A stretch of 64,000 nt of DNA from Saccopteryx bilineata (GCF_036850765.1 NC_089501.1:14546997-14610996); one strand, 5' to 3'; counted from the stretch's first letter, positions 45,676-58,320 are shown. Numbers and translations are program-made. Notes: generated by a model not told the origin, from the letters alone.

Positions 45676-47624
45676 CTAATGCTTAATATATACATAGTTG
45701 AAATACATAATTTTAATATTTTTCATTCTTTAAAAACAATATGGTTCATTTTATATTATTTTAATTATAACATCCTTCTCCTACTTTCATTAAAAATTAA
45801 TATCATGTCTCATAAGAAATAAATCCTAATTCAATCTGAACAGGTTGATATACATCTCAAAAGCAGTGCAAGTCTCATAACACCTATTTAATATTTCAGA
45901 TTAGGAAGCACAAAGGAGGCCTTTTTGATATTTGAGCTTAATAGATCACAAGTTCCCAGAGGAAGGTAGTTAGTCCTCTTTCCTATTCTGGGTAGCACTG
46001 TGAATCTATGAATATTCAGCCGACACTACATCAATCTACAAAGGCTTGAGAGAGGCCAGTTTTGCCACTCAAATCTGGTTGTGCTCTCAGGCAGGAAGAG
46101 TAACCACAGCCAAGTCTATCATAATACATGGTGAAGTTGATACCTTGTGTTTCCGTTTGATAAATCTGAGAACAGTGTGTGTATCCAGCTATGGGAGACA
46201 AGTGTTTTGTATTTATACAAACATTTTTTATGGGAATTTCCTTGGGCTTGATCATCACTATCTTGATCAGTAATGCCCATGGTAGTAGACTTGTGCCTTT
46301 TTTGTATTTGGCAAAACTGGAAAACAAAAATAAAAATAACTTGTCATGTTATTACACAGGTTGTTTGGCAGCACTGACAAACAGAAAAACTTTATTCTTT
46401 TTTACCTTGTCAGCAATTGCTGCTTAAAAAAGAACAAACAGACAAGGATGTTAAGAAATTAAAAGTGAAAAATGTTCTGGTCCTAATTTAGTTATCCACA
46501 TATAAATGTGGTGCTAATGAGATAATGGCATTTGGGAGGCATTACCTCTGCCCCGTGTAAATGGGAACTCCAGAGTCTACAAGGAGGCTGCCTGTACGGC
46601 TGCCACATCACAGGAGCCGTCTAACCGGGGCAAATGAAATGAAGCACTGAGTTAGTCTGATTAGTGTTATATGGCACTATTATACCAATGTCATGCTAGA
46701 GATGTTTACAACTCACCATTCAAATGCTTTAATTCGGGCTTTAATAGTGGAGTTGGAGGAGATCCCACCTGGACGGATACATACTGGTGCCAATCCCAGG
46801 AAACCCTTCTGAAGGCCGCAGTGTCCTTGATGGCCCCTAGAAGAGGAGGGGATGCTGTGGAATGCCCAAGGTAATGCTCAACACCATGGGATTCCTGCAG
46901 ATGAGGCAGGTGGCAGAATGTTGAAAATGTAATATTAACTAACCATTTAAAAAAGCATAGTAAAGAGAAAAAAGTCCTCTGCCTACTGAGATATGAAATT
47001 AGCCCACCTAAAAGCTATCTATCACCTTAATCTTTAGCCTCTATATTTTGTTAAATGAGGTTTTAGAATGTGGTGAGAGACTATGGTGGGAGTAAAATAT
47101 TGGAAGAAGTCCCATTTATCCAAAGATTCTGGAAAAAAAAACAATATTAGAAGTCTGGTTGTTGTGTTGGTAGAACAAGTAAAAGATTCTTCATTGGAAA
47201 ATCTTAGAGAAATCTTTCAGCTGGGTCCTAGAAAAGGAAGAGACATTGTGGTGTGGATTTCCGTTGTTTAGAGGCTAGAGACTTGTGGACGGCAGTCTCT
47301 TCTGCTGACTGCATGGAAGGAAGACTTTGGGTCCAAGGCCGGCAGGGGTGTGCACAAAGGGGAAGAAGGGTTTCTTCATCAGCAGGACGTACGTCTTCAT
47401 GGGGCTGGGGAATCTCAGTGCATTTTCTGGTCAAACCTAGTCAGGGTGGGACAGGGAAAATGATTCCTTGGGGCTAGGGAGAAAATATTACAACTTTGAT
47501 TATTTTATGTAACTTACCTTTTTCATATATTTTAATGTATATAATATATTGGCACATATAATGCATGAATAGATACACAGATGTACCAGAGGGTACATTT
47601 GGACGTTCTTTTTATTAACGTGGT
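45676..47624. other. Single-copy-looking noncoding block
   Basis: No repeat recognised across nearly 2 kb, which is unusual here. 46490-46740 (gtggtgctaatgagataatg, gtctgattagtgttatatgg) has TAAT-type words. The open frame at 46031-46327 (minus) and others are unrecognised. Confidence 0.35.
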
Positions 47625-47642
47625 AAAAAAAAAAAACTACAA

Positions 47643-47813
47643 GGGGGAGGGGGAGGGGCACAAAGAAAACTAGATAGAAGGTGACAGAGGACAATCTGAC
47701 TTTGGGTGGTGGGTATGCAACATAATTGAACAACAAGATAACCTGGACTTGTTATCTTTGAATATATGTATCCTGATTTATTGATGTCACCCCATTAAAA
47801 AAATAAAATTATT
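47643..47813 (+). mobile_element. LINE-1 3' tip (bat type), ~170 bp
   Basis: Severely 5'-truncated L1: gggggagggggagggg, agacggtg-like GA-rich text, then ggtgggtatgcaacataatt, aagataacctggacttgtta, tatatgtatcctgatttatt and an A-rich end. It is flanked by a target duplication of an A run plus ctacaa, ending at 47642 and 47830. Confidence 0.85.
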
Positions 47814-47830
47814 AAAAAAAAAAACTACAA

Positions 47831-49416
47831 AGTTGGAGGTCTCGGAGCAGGTCCCCTTTCTTCTAATAACTCAGCCTGACCTCTCCAGAGATACTCCGTA
47901 AACCAGAGACCTAACGAGCTGGTCTGTCTTCATTATATGGGGCCTGGTCAACTTGTCAGTTATTGTTTTAACTTATGAACTAGTCAGGTCCCTGTCTTAT
48001 TTTCAGATATTTATATTTCCTAGATCCTATTTCTTCTTTTGTTTTTCCAATTCCATTGCTTTATATGCATTCCTGCAGACCACCTTGAGATTTTTATGAA
48101 ACAAAGTGGGGAATATTTAAATAAAGTTGAAAATCTTTGGGGAATACATTATTCATCAAGCTATTAAGACTTTCTAAGGCAACATTACAATTGGTATGTA
48201 GATATTTCTATCATGGGATCTCTAGTAACTTGAAACAGTCACTTTATTTAAAGGGCTATTTGGTTTTGCTAATCTTTTTAATAAGTCTTTACTTTGGTGT
48301 TTTATTCTTGGCCTCTGATATTACAATAAGTTAGAATTGTTAAAATAGTTCTTAAAATAGAATGCAATCATTTTTCAATAATAAGATTGGCTTTAATTTA
48401 GTTTCAGTGCAATGCAAATCTTAACTTCAGAACATAGCATCTAGGGAAATTTGCTGTTACTACCAAAAGCTATTCATAACCTCTCTAAGATATAATAAAA
48501 TACTTATATTTTATTTTTCACTAAAATTATTTGTGAGGCTTTAAAAATAGTCTTCTGATAATAAAAGCTGTCACAAAGTTAAACTCAGTGAGATGATTTT
48601 ATTGCAATTTGTTATATTAAGAATAATTTAATTAGTTATCCAGGATGTGAGAAAAAATACACCCCAGTGTTTAGTAGTCACTGAGCCAGTAAAAATGCAT
48701 TCCACACGGTTGAGTTTTCTCTCATACTCACTGCAATAGGACAGTGAGTGCACATTAGCCAGTACTTTGGTCAACCTTGGATTCATTTACAACAAAAAAT
48801 AAATATCGAATCATGTTATTTATACACTAAGTCCATTTAAGAAAATGACTTCTGTATTATGTCAACTGCAACTTGCCACACTTACTCAGCACATGCCTGG
48901 GTAGCACACACTGGAAAATGGAGAAAGAATATAATTAAAGGAGGATAAAGTCTAATTTTGTGGGCTATCACCCTGTACATTGTTATAAAATGCTATAATA
49001 AAGTTTCTTTTTTAAAAAAATTTTCTTCCAGAAGTTGATCTCTATCATGTTAAATTGGGACCTTAAGGTAAATTCCCTGTTAGATTCTGAGACACTATAT
49101 CAGTCTTATTCAGTGCAAACTAGGTTACGTTGTGGTAACGACCAGCCCTCAAATCTCAGTGACTTGCAAAGTCATGTTTATATCTTGTTCACTCTACATG
49201 TCCATTGCAGGCCGGCATTTGGCTCTCTTGATGAGATTTGGTAATTTTCATGATCAATAGAGGCTGAAAAGTATTTAAATTAGACAATATGAAGAGGATG
49301 AATGAGTGAATAAATCACAAAAAGACTAAATTTTTGAGAAACAGGATACAATTCTGCATCATGGTACCCGCTTAAATTGAAGCTATTTAGTCAAACAGAC
49401 AGTAGTGAACATGCAT
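47831..49416. other. AT-rich noncoding stretch, nothing recognised
   Basis: No recognised repeat or exon. Confidence 0.45.
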
Positions 49417-49575
49417 TAAACATTTCATCTTTACAGCAAGACAGATGCTGCTCTTTTTCACTTTTGACATATGTGGACATTAAGAAACTTGTCCATCGTT
49501 GCACAGAGAATGAAAACTTAAGTTAGGATTGGCACCATGTCTGTAAAGCCCAGGCTTAGCCACCACAGCTCTGCC
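49417..49575 (-). repeat. MIR SINE, antisense
   Basis: atttcatctttacagcaaga, tatgtggacattaagaaact, tgtccatcgttgcacagaga and ggattggcaccatgtctgta follow the antisense MIR. Diverged. Confidence 0.65.
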
Positions 49576-52500
49576 ATTCATTAGTTCATTCGTTCATTCA
49601 TTTATTCATCTTCTCTGTTTTTCTAGTAAAATCATTTGCTTCTCATAATTCCACACTCATAGTTGAATCCTCTTGATAAGCTCATCAACAAATTCAGGCC
49701 AAGTTGCAGTCACAGAACAGACAGTCTTTAGTAATCTCAACTGTCTCCTCATACTAAGGAGAACATAAAAGGCAGCAAAATGGACTATCTACTCCCTGGA
49801 GAGGCTGGAGGCCACCACCATGGACTTGAAATTGCTTTTTACATGCATCAATTGAAATGGCCTCTGCATAGCTATTAGGTTTAATGACGGGATACTGCTG
49901 ATAACTAAGACAGGCTGCCAGACCTTCTGTTGGTTATTTTTAGAGGAAATAGATTGTACAACCTGTTTGGCCCCAATTTCTGTTCCTCTAAAATTGCTTT
50001 TTCTTGATGCATTCTGCTTCTTTTCCTGAATTCCGAATTGAGAATGAACTCTTAAAAATAGTTTACTTCATAGCTTCAAACAAATGCTATCATTAAAAAA
50101 AATTGGACACATAATGCTCATAAGACATTTTATACATAGATACAGATATAAAGATATAGACACAGACACATTATATACATACATACATTCATACATATAT
50201 ATTACATTTCTGTATATATATGTATTTGGTATCTTTTGTGTTATTTAATTGTATTTGTGACATAGAACTTCTACAGTTTAAATCATAATTAAATGGTAGT
50301 TTAACCCATTTCCCACTGAATTCCATTAATTGTCACTTAATATTTTTTGTATTTGTAGAAAAAGTGACAACAAATATCAAAGCCATACATACAATTCACA
50401 ATGTTTTTTAATGACCGAGTTTCCTACCAATGGTTAAGTGACATAGACTCTCACTTTGGGGAGATACAGACTTCAGTTAAAATAACTTTAAAGTTATAAG
50501 AAAGCAAATCTGCTAACAGTACTAACAGAGGGCTGATTGGTTATTATTTTCTGAGGTCACATATTCTCAAAAAGATTTCTAAAAAAACAAATTTACATAG
50601 AATTGTAAGATGTCAATAATTTGCATCTATTTCAAGTTCTTCCCTAACAAAAGACTATACTGACTGTACAAATGTGTCCTTTAAAAAATAATGGTAATAG
50701 AGTTCTTGATCTCTTAAAGAAGAAAATCAGAATGAGTTCTTCTTTAAATAAAAAAATTTATCATTTTTAAACATGTGAATACCGTATATGATTTTTAAAT
50801 GAAACACAGTAGTTCTAAATGAAAGTACTTCATAAGACATTAAAAGAAAAATATCACCACAAAAAAATCACATACAAGATGGTAATTAAGAAAGAAGTTG
50901 ACTGCTCGTGATATTCAAGTAATTGAATGATAAATGAAAAAGGAAAATCATCACCTCCTAAAGTTTTGCTAAATAAATATTATTTGGGACTTTCCTTAAT
51001 TCCTTAAAAAAGAATTAAACAAGATATAATTATTTTTAGGGGGTGAGAGGTATTTTTAAGAGCATTTTCCTTGTCTCCTAATGCATGGGTTTTTGGGGGT
51101 ATGACATCACATAATTCTTATGTATCTCATGTTTATATTATAGAAAAGAATTAAGTTTTAATGTCATGCCATCGTGTAGTCACCAGAAGATTGGAGAACT
51201 GGAGTTTATAATCAGAGGAAGAGGAAACAAAATCTACTTTGGTGATACTTTTATAAATGTTCTTTATTCTCTTTATAAATTACCATATGTAATTTGTCAC
51301 CACACATCTACTGAAATATTCTAAATTATTTTACTATAAGTTTTGAACAAAGTAGGATTAATAACTTCATTACAAAAAAGTTTAAAAATAAAAGAGAAAA
51401 AAGTCATAATTATTAGGATTTTATTTTTTCCTTTTTATATATGCTTCTGTCTTTACCCGTTCCAGTGCCTCTGAAGACTACTCTCTGTGAGTGTTCCATA
51501 GGTTAAAGACCCAGAACCTGACAAATAGGCAAAATATCTCCAAAGAAAATGATGAAATATGTATGCATACCTTTCTCTGTATTTTTATTAACATACTTTC
51601 CAGTTATTCACTGTATAAAAGGCTGCTTGTTTCTGAAACCCAGAAATAGGTCAAAAGCCATCCCTTACCCCTCCTAATTCCCCCATATTAAGGCTTTGTA
51701 TCCTGCTGGAGCAGCATTCTTGCACAGTAAAGTCATTTTTCCTTCTTCTCCATAATCACTGAGGATTGGCGATGATGAGTAACGCATGTGCACCGCCACA
51801 ACCTTACATTTTCATTCAGGAGAAGGAACTGGGTGTGGTGTGGTGCTTCCAGAATGATTGCTTTCACTCTGAAGAATCAGCCTTGATGATGTTTTCAACA
51901 AACGCCTGACAAGAGACATAGGATGATTTTGGAATTATTTTATTGAAGACTTAGTGTCAGATTCTTCTTTTTTAAAAAAAATTTCACTGAAAGTGTAATA
52001 ATATTCAGGAGTGATGTGATTAAATCACGGGGGGGAAAGAGTATCTGCCTAGACTGGAGAAAACAAACTCAATAGCTCCCTTGAAGATTTTTATTATTTT
52101 AATGGAATGGACCTTGCAAAATTGGAAATTACTTTTGTACCACAGACTGGCATAGAGTGTAGATCCTAAGTTCAAACAACAGCATGTCTGCAGTAGCCGT
52201 CACACCTTGCAGTGACCCTTAGAACTGCCCAGGTTCTCATATAGCTAGATAGCTAGCTACTGAAGAGCACCAGGTGTTTGTGCAGGTGACAGGACAACAG
52301 AGCCAAATGTGAACAACCTAAGCTGGACTTTGGCAGAACCAATGAGTACGTAGAGAACGCTTCTGTTAGGAAGTCTCGAGTCTCCTTGGAGTCTGCCAGA
52401 CACCTAGTGTGCCTAGACATTTCAGACCTAATTGTTTATGAATAATAGATAAAAAAGCCAAAATTCTGAACTTGTATTCTGAACTTTGTAACAGACTGAG

Positions 52501-53399
52501 AATTTATCACTTTGTACATTATTTACATGTATTTGGTTGTCTGTTGTCATGCGTTTTTCTCCTTCTGGCTGCTAAGGGTTGCTGTCTTGTATATAATTTT
52601 ATCCCCCTCAATGTCTTGTACTTATTGGCTACTTGATATAGGTGTTCTGAATTGAATTAACCCAAAGCACAGGAAACCAATATAAGGTTATACCTCCAAT
52701 AGATGTATTAAAGAACATTTACTGGTATACAGTTAATCTAGATAATTTGGGATGGAGGTGGTGACGAAAGTTACCAAATTACCTGAAGTAATTGGATTTA
52801 CCGTGAGAAAGAATCCTAAATGATTGCATGGTACTCCGTTGGAGGTTGATAATGGGACACAAAGAGATAGGGGTACATTTTATGCCTCCATCTTCTAGGT
52901 TAGGGTTGTATTCGCTAAATGTGATTGCATAGAACTTCCCAGGCAGACAGAACAGGAAAAAAATCCCACTTTTGGATATTTTAGTGCAGATGATATATTA
53001 AAAACATGAATTCATATTCTAATACTCTGTAGTATGCCTTCTGCAAAAGCAAAGAGATGCTCAGATAGAGTTGGTTTAATATTTAATTAATATGATTTTA
53101 TAGACTTTTCCCTTCACTGACATTTGGTGGTTGATAGATTTATACTGCATTGTGTTACATTAGGTGATCCTCACAGCAAAAAATGGTATTCTGATATAAA
53201 ACAAAAAATTGTAAAAATAAAAGTATTGCTATTGAGCAAAGAAAAGATTGAACTCATTCCTAATTGGAAGATTTACATAAAAGTGATAAAAAAATTTTCA
53301 GTTAATTAAATATATTGAAATTTTATTGTTACAATTTAGATTAATTACATAAATATTAGGTAATGACCTACCACTAAAGATTTATTATAGCTAAATATA
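49576..53399. other. Long stretch with few recognisable repeats
   Basis: 3.8 kb with only an AT/CATA microsatellite (about 50155-50225) recognised. Around 51610-51810, tgtataaaaggctgcttgtt then gcacagtaaagtcatttttc could be TATA and polyadenylation elements of a worn LTR; edges are not visible. No open frame of note. Confidence 0.4.
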
Positions 53400-55130
53400 T
53401 TCCATGACAGATATGTGTATATGTTTATATATCACAAGTCTTCTTTATTTATTTATGTATTGCTAGACTCCTAGATAGTTTTCATATCTGGCTATTGTAA
53501 ATAATTCTATAGGAGTGCATGTATCTTTTTAAATTAGTGTTTTTCTTTGAATAATTACCCAGAAGTGAAATTGCTGGGTCATATGGTAGTTGGTAGTTTG
53601 TTGTTGTTGTTGTTGTTTTGTATTTTTCTGAAGCTAGAAATGGGGAGAGACAGTCAGACAGACTCCTGCATGCACCTTACTGGGTTCCACCCGGCACGCC
53701 CACCAGGGGGCAATGCTCTGCCTACCAGGGGGCGATGCTCTGCCCCTCCAGGGCATCGCTCTGTTGCGACCAGAGCCACTCTAGCGCCTGGGGTAGAAGC
53801 CAAGGAGCCATCCCCAGCGCCTGGGCCATCTTTGCTCCAATGGAGCCTCGGCTGCGGGAGGAGAAGAGAGAGACAGAGAGGAAGGAGAGGGGGAGGGGTG
53901 GAGAAGCAGATGGGCGCTTCTCCTGTGTGCCCTGGCCGGGAATCGAACCCGGGACTTCTGCATGCCAGGCCGATGCTCTACCACCGAGCCAATCGGCCAG
54001 GGCCTGTTGTGTTTTTTTTTTAATTTCTTGAAGAGTTCATACTCTTTTCCACAGTGGCTGCAACAATTTATAGTATCACCAACAGTGCACAAGGTTTTCC
54101 TTTTTAATTGGATCGTTTGATTTTTTGATGTTGGGTTGTATTAATTCTTTATACATACTGTGGATATTAAGTCCTTATTCGATATATCATTTGCAAATAT
54201 CTGCTTTCAGTAGGTTCAGTAGGTTGTCTTTTCATATGTTAATGTTTTTCTTACTATGCAAAAGCTTTTTAGTTTGATGTAGTCCCACTTGTTTATTTTT
54301 GCTTTTGCTGCCTTTGCCTGTGGAGGCATATCTGGACAAATATAGCTAAGACTTATATCAGCATTAACACTATGTTTTCTTCTAGGAGTTTTATGGTTTC
54401 AGGTTTTACATTTAAATCTTTAATCCATTTCAAATTTATTTTAATATATGGTATAAGAGAGTGGTCAAACTTTCTATTTTTTAAAAAATTATCTAATTTA
54501 CTCAACACCATTTATTGAAGAAACAACCTTTCCCCCATTATATATTTCTGCCTTCTTTGTTGTAGATTAATTAATCTTATAGGTATAGGTTAATTTCGGG
54601 CTTTTTATTCTGTTCAATTTATCCATGTGCCTGGTTTTTATGCCAGTCCTATACTGTTTTGACTACTACAGTTTTGTAGTATACCGTAGTTTAAAATTAA
54701 AGAGAAGATACCTCTAAACTTTGTTCTTTTTTCTCAAAATTTCTTTAGCTCTTTGGGGTCTTTTGTGGTTCCACATATATTTTGGCATTATTTGTTATAG
54801 CTTTGTGAAAAATGCCATTGGTATTTTGGTAGAGATGGCATTGAATCCATAGATTGCTTTGGGTTGTATGACATTTAAATAATATCAACTCTTTCCATCT
54901 GTAAGCATCACACATTCTTCTATTTATACATATTTATTTAAGTCATCTTTAATTTCTTTCATTAATGTCTTATAGTTTTCAGAATATAGATCTTTTATCT
55001 CCTTGGTTAAATTTATTCCCAGTTGTTTTGGGGTTTTTTTTTAGATGCAGTTGTAAAATGAAATTGTTCTTAATTTCTCTTTCTGATAACTTTTTATTAA
55101 TGTGTAGAAATGCTCTTGACTGGTAAGGAA
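53400..55130 (-). mobile_element. LINE-1 (old), antisense, interrupted by a SINE
   Basis: Reads as antisense ORF2: attacccagaagtgaaattg, ctgggtcatatggtag, SINE, then cttttccacagtggctgcaa, gcaaaagctttttagtttga, tcaacaccatttattgaaga, ttttgactactacagttttg, ggtagagatggcattgaatc. The frame is destroyed; both ends are truncated or worn. Confidence 0.87.
53617..54003 (-). repeat. tRNA-derived SINE, family A, inside L1
   Basis: Begins after a (GTT)n stretch at 53600-53616. Body has CTACCAGGGGGCG at 53722-53734 and an intact-looking head ending aatcggccagggcc. Interrupts the L1 between tggtagttggtag and ttgaagagttcatact. The 158- and 137-codon open frames here are SINE-derived. Confidence 0.92.
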
Positions 55131-55864
55131 GGGCTAATTTCTTCAATCTGACTAGATCTTCCAATCACTCAAAAAATATTTGCAAAAGCAAACAAACAGG
55201 TGTGCATGTATACACACGCACGCACACACACATACACCGCAGAGCAAGGGAGATACCTACTTTACTTGGACTGGCATTTATTCTACTTGAAGTTTAATGT
55301 TATTCAACTACTACTCCAAAGCTACTGTTGGTAACTTTGGATTTGGGCCACCAGTCTTTGGAAATACTTGTTTACATTTGAGGAATTAATCACTTCATTT
55401 AAATATCAATGACAGAAAATGGTAGCGTAGGTACCTGAAGTAGTTTAAGTAGACTTTACATGAAATTCAAGACCTAAAGATGACAAAAACTTGTTTTCAT
55501 TTTTCTAATATTATTTTAGAATTGTAGACTAATTCTAGAAATTTCTAGTAAATATAAAACTTTAGATTATTTTAAAAAATTATCTGTATACTTTCAAAGT
55601 AATCAAATAATAATACTAGTCTTCCACAACTAACATATACTTTTTATGCTTCCTCTTAACCAAAAAAACACTGAAATATGACTATTAGAATATCAATAGA
55701 AAAGGAAACCTCATTTTCAAGATGATCTCTTTAAAATTCTTATGTTTTGAAACCTTGAGAATACAAGGTCACCTTTTATTTGTCTAAAACACAAAATTAA
55801 ACACAATGCATTAATAAGTCTAGATCAGTTGGTATGTTTGTTAGGAGGCTTTTATCTACAGGTA
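55131..55864. other. AT-rich noncoding stretch with a (CA)n-like tract
   Basis: Short CA/CG-type tract at about 55200-55240 (acacacgcacgcacacacac); otherwise unrecognised. Confidence 0.45.
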
Positions 55865-55943
55865 CAGTAGTTCCCTTCTTATCCATGGGGTATACCTCCA
55901 AAGACCGTCAGTGAATAACTGAAACTATGTAAAGTACTGAACC

Positions 55944-55999
<56 letters not shown>

Positions 56000-56463
56000 A
56001 TACACATACACACACAGACATACTATATAGACATAGTATATATACATACTATGTTTTTTCCTATATATACATACCTATAATAAAGTTTAATTTATAAATT
56101 AAGCACTGTAAGACATGAGCAACAATAACCAATAACAAAATTGAACAATTATAACAATATACTGTAATAAAAGTTATGTGGATGTGGTCTCTTTCTCACT
56201 CCATCTAATAATCGATCTGATAACTGAGACGGCTCCTTATTGACTAACAGGCAGGTAGCATATATAGCGTAGATATGCTGGGCAGATGATTCATGTCCTA
56301 GACAGGATGGCACGAGATTTCATAATGCTACTTATAACGGTGTCCAATATACAACTTATGAATTGTTTATTTCTAGAATTTTCCATTTAATACATTTTGG
56401 ACCACAGTTGACTACAGGTCATTGAAACAGTAGAAGATGAAATTGCAGATAAGGAGACTACTG
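55865..56463 (-). mobile_element. Tigger-type DNA transposon, internally deleted, 599 bp
   Basis: Ends cagtagttcccttcttatcc and gataaggagactactg are inverted repeats flanked by TA on both sides (55863-55864 and 56464-56465). aataaagtttaatttataaa and caatatactgtaataaaagt are the reverse complement of the 3' part of the element at 31578, so this is the same family in the opposite orientation. The transposase is absent. Confidence 0.87.
55938..56025. repeat. (TA)n(CA)n microsatellite inside the Tigger
   Basis: About 15 TA units run into about 13 CA units, then ACATAC variants. It probably expanded from the element's own actatatata region. Confidence 0.88.
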
Positions 56464-56821
56464 TATATCCAACCAAAGTGGTGTGAGCTATAAAAACATT
56501 TATTATGTCACAGAAAAAAATTTGAAGTAGTCCAGTTTCAGGGTTATTCAATTCAGTGGGGCAATGAGAGCAAGGCCCTCATTTTGGCTTCACCCTCAGG
56601 TGCATACATTATGCCAAGAAAAGCCAAAGATAGAACAAGGAATTCACTGTCTTAAGATCTTTTCCTCAACGAAGGAAATACTGATATATGCAGTAAAACC
56701 CTGGTTGCTCCTACCTCTCCCTCCCCACCACATCGCCTTCTATCTCTACCAGGGTCGCGTCCCAAGTCTGTACCCACGTCTTTCCCTGGCAAGGGTGGAA
56801 TCAACATCTATTGGGTTAAAC
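56464..56821. other. Noncoding stretch, nothing certain
   Basis: ttcagtggggcaatgagagc and the text to 56820 look like old repeat sequence but could not be assigned. The 87-codon open frame at 56564-56827 is unrecognised. Confidence 0.35.
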
Positions 56822-56980
56822 CAGTGATTCTTGCCTTTGTCTTTGCTTTATAAAATAATCAGTGCCAGGCACCACCTCAGGACAATTAAATCAGAATCTT
56901 TAAGGTTGTTTTGCAAACCTTCGCATATTTTAAAGCTCTTCAAAGTGATTCTAATGCACAACCAGAATTAAAAATTTTTG
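56822..56980 (+). mobile_element. hAT-Charlie MITE of MER58-like type
   Basis: cagtgattcttgcctttgtc, caattaaatcagaatcttta and attttaaagctcttcaaagt then gattctaatgcacaaccag follow the layout of MER58/MER3-like elements. The exact family is uncertain. Confidence 0.55.
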
Positions 56981-56987
56981 GATTACT

Positions 56988-57128
56988 AGCAGTTCTCAAG
57001 GCTTGTTAAAGAACAGATTTCTGGGCTCTACTCTCAGTTTCTGACTGAGGGTGGAGGGGATAATTTGCATTTCTCACATGTTCCCCATTGATGCTGATGC
57101 TGCTAGTCAGAACACATTTTGAAAACAG
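56988..57128 (+). mobile_element. MER5A-type hAT-Charlie MITE
   Basis: agcagttctcaaggcttgtt, aaagaacagatttctgggct, ataatttgcatttctcacat and gatgctgatgctgctagtca are in MER5A order. It sits right behind another Charlie MITE. Confidence 0.8.
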
Positions 57129-58111
57129 AGAGCTCAGACAGGGCAATGAAAAACATGGCTGCCCCAGTCTTGAATAAAACCAAGTTTTTCTTAGCAAGAG
57201 GGGCAGCGACAGTCCCTGTTTCAGCTTACTTGTTCTATCTAACCTGGCCCCAGTGAGGTCCCTGAAAGGACCTTAAACATTCCATGAAGAAAAATCTAGT
57301 CCATAGTCAGAGACTCCAACATTGACCCAAATACTCAGGTCCCAGAATATGTCACAGGAGAGACTGGAAAAGTATGAACTGGCTGGTGCCAACCATCACT
57401 GCTGGCAAAATGAAACAGCGGATGGCTGACCACAGAAGAATTAGAAACAGCTCTTCTTGGTTACAAAGGACCAATATGCATGTGCCTGTACTTTAGAAAG
57501 GGACCTGAAAGGTCAGATGACCCCTGAGTTCACAAGTGGAAGGTGGCTCTGAGTGATACTGTGGGCCTGAGAGAACATGCTTGAGAGGAGGATGTGGTGG
57601 AGGAGAGAATGACAAGGAGAATCAGGGGATTTAAATAGCCATGAAGATGGTGGTTATGATTTTTTTAAGTTAAGATTTTCAGGTTCTGCCTTTTTATTTT
57701 CCTTTAGGGAAATAGAAATGGGGTAGCAGCACAGGCCAGTTTGTTAAGATTAGGCATGTGTAAAAGGAATCTAGTTCTCTCTCCTCTGTGTCAGGGGAAG
57801 TGGCGGAGGAATGAAGGGGACATGCGGGTGGAGATAAAGGTCTGAGTCAGCCTCCCCGTCCGCCTGCCCAGCCCCAGCCCGAGGGAAGTCAGGGTGGCTT
57901 CATCTCAACCTTCTTCCAACCTGCTGGGTGGAAGAGTCCAACTTTTGCCTCTAGAAGCTTCCTCAGGCAGTGACTGTGTTGCTCTTTAGAAGAAGCGAAG
58001 ATGAGGGAGACGGGATGTATTCAGAGAGACTTTCTTTTCATTACGTGCTGGAAGATAATGGGAGAAAACCCGTTACACAAATGGAAAGGATTCATTGAAA
58101 ATTGTCTTTGT
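57129..58111. other. Noncoding stretch, nothing recognised
   Basis: 57790-57960 is locally GC-rich (cctccccgtccgcctgccca), but no promoter, exon or repeat could be recognised. Confidence 0.4.
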
Positions 58112-58320
58112 TACTAAACACCTGTCATGTTAGGCATTCTCCATTTATTACCTTGTTCAATCCTTAAAACTATCTTCTGGGGAAAATGTACTTAATTCTT
58201 TTAGTATGCATTGAAAACTAAGGCTCGAAGAGGCTGACTGACTTAGGTTACCTTGTTAGTAAGTTTCCAAGGCTGGAATTTCAACTCAGGTGAGCTTTGC
58301 ATTAAGGGTGAAGGCCGCTT
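58112..58320 (-). repeat. MIR SINE, antisense
   Basis: acctgtcatgttaggcattc, accttgttcaatccttaaaa, tgaaaactaaggctcgaaga and ttaccttgttagtaagtttc follow antisense MIR. Confidence 0.75.

Noticed and set aside
51560..51830. Possible LTR with TATA and polyadenylation signals
   Set aside because: No terminal TG/CA with flanking duplication could be found, so it was mentioned only as a possibility within the surrounding block.
53547..54031. Plus-strand frames of 158 and 137 codons
   Set aside because: SINE-derived, with the same repeated translation as the other family A copies.
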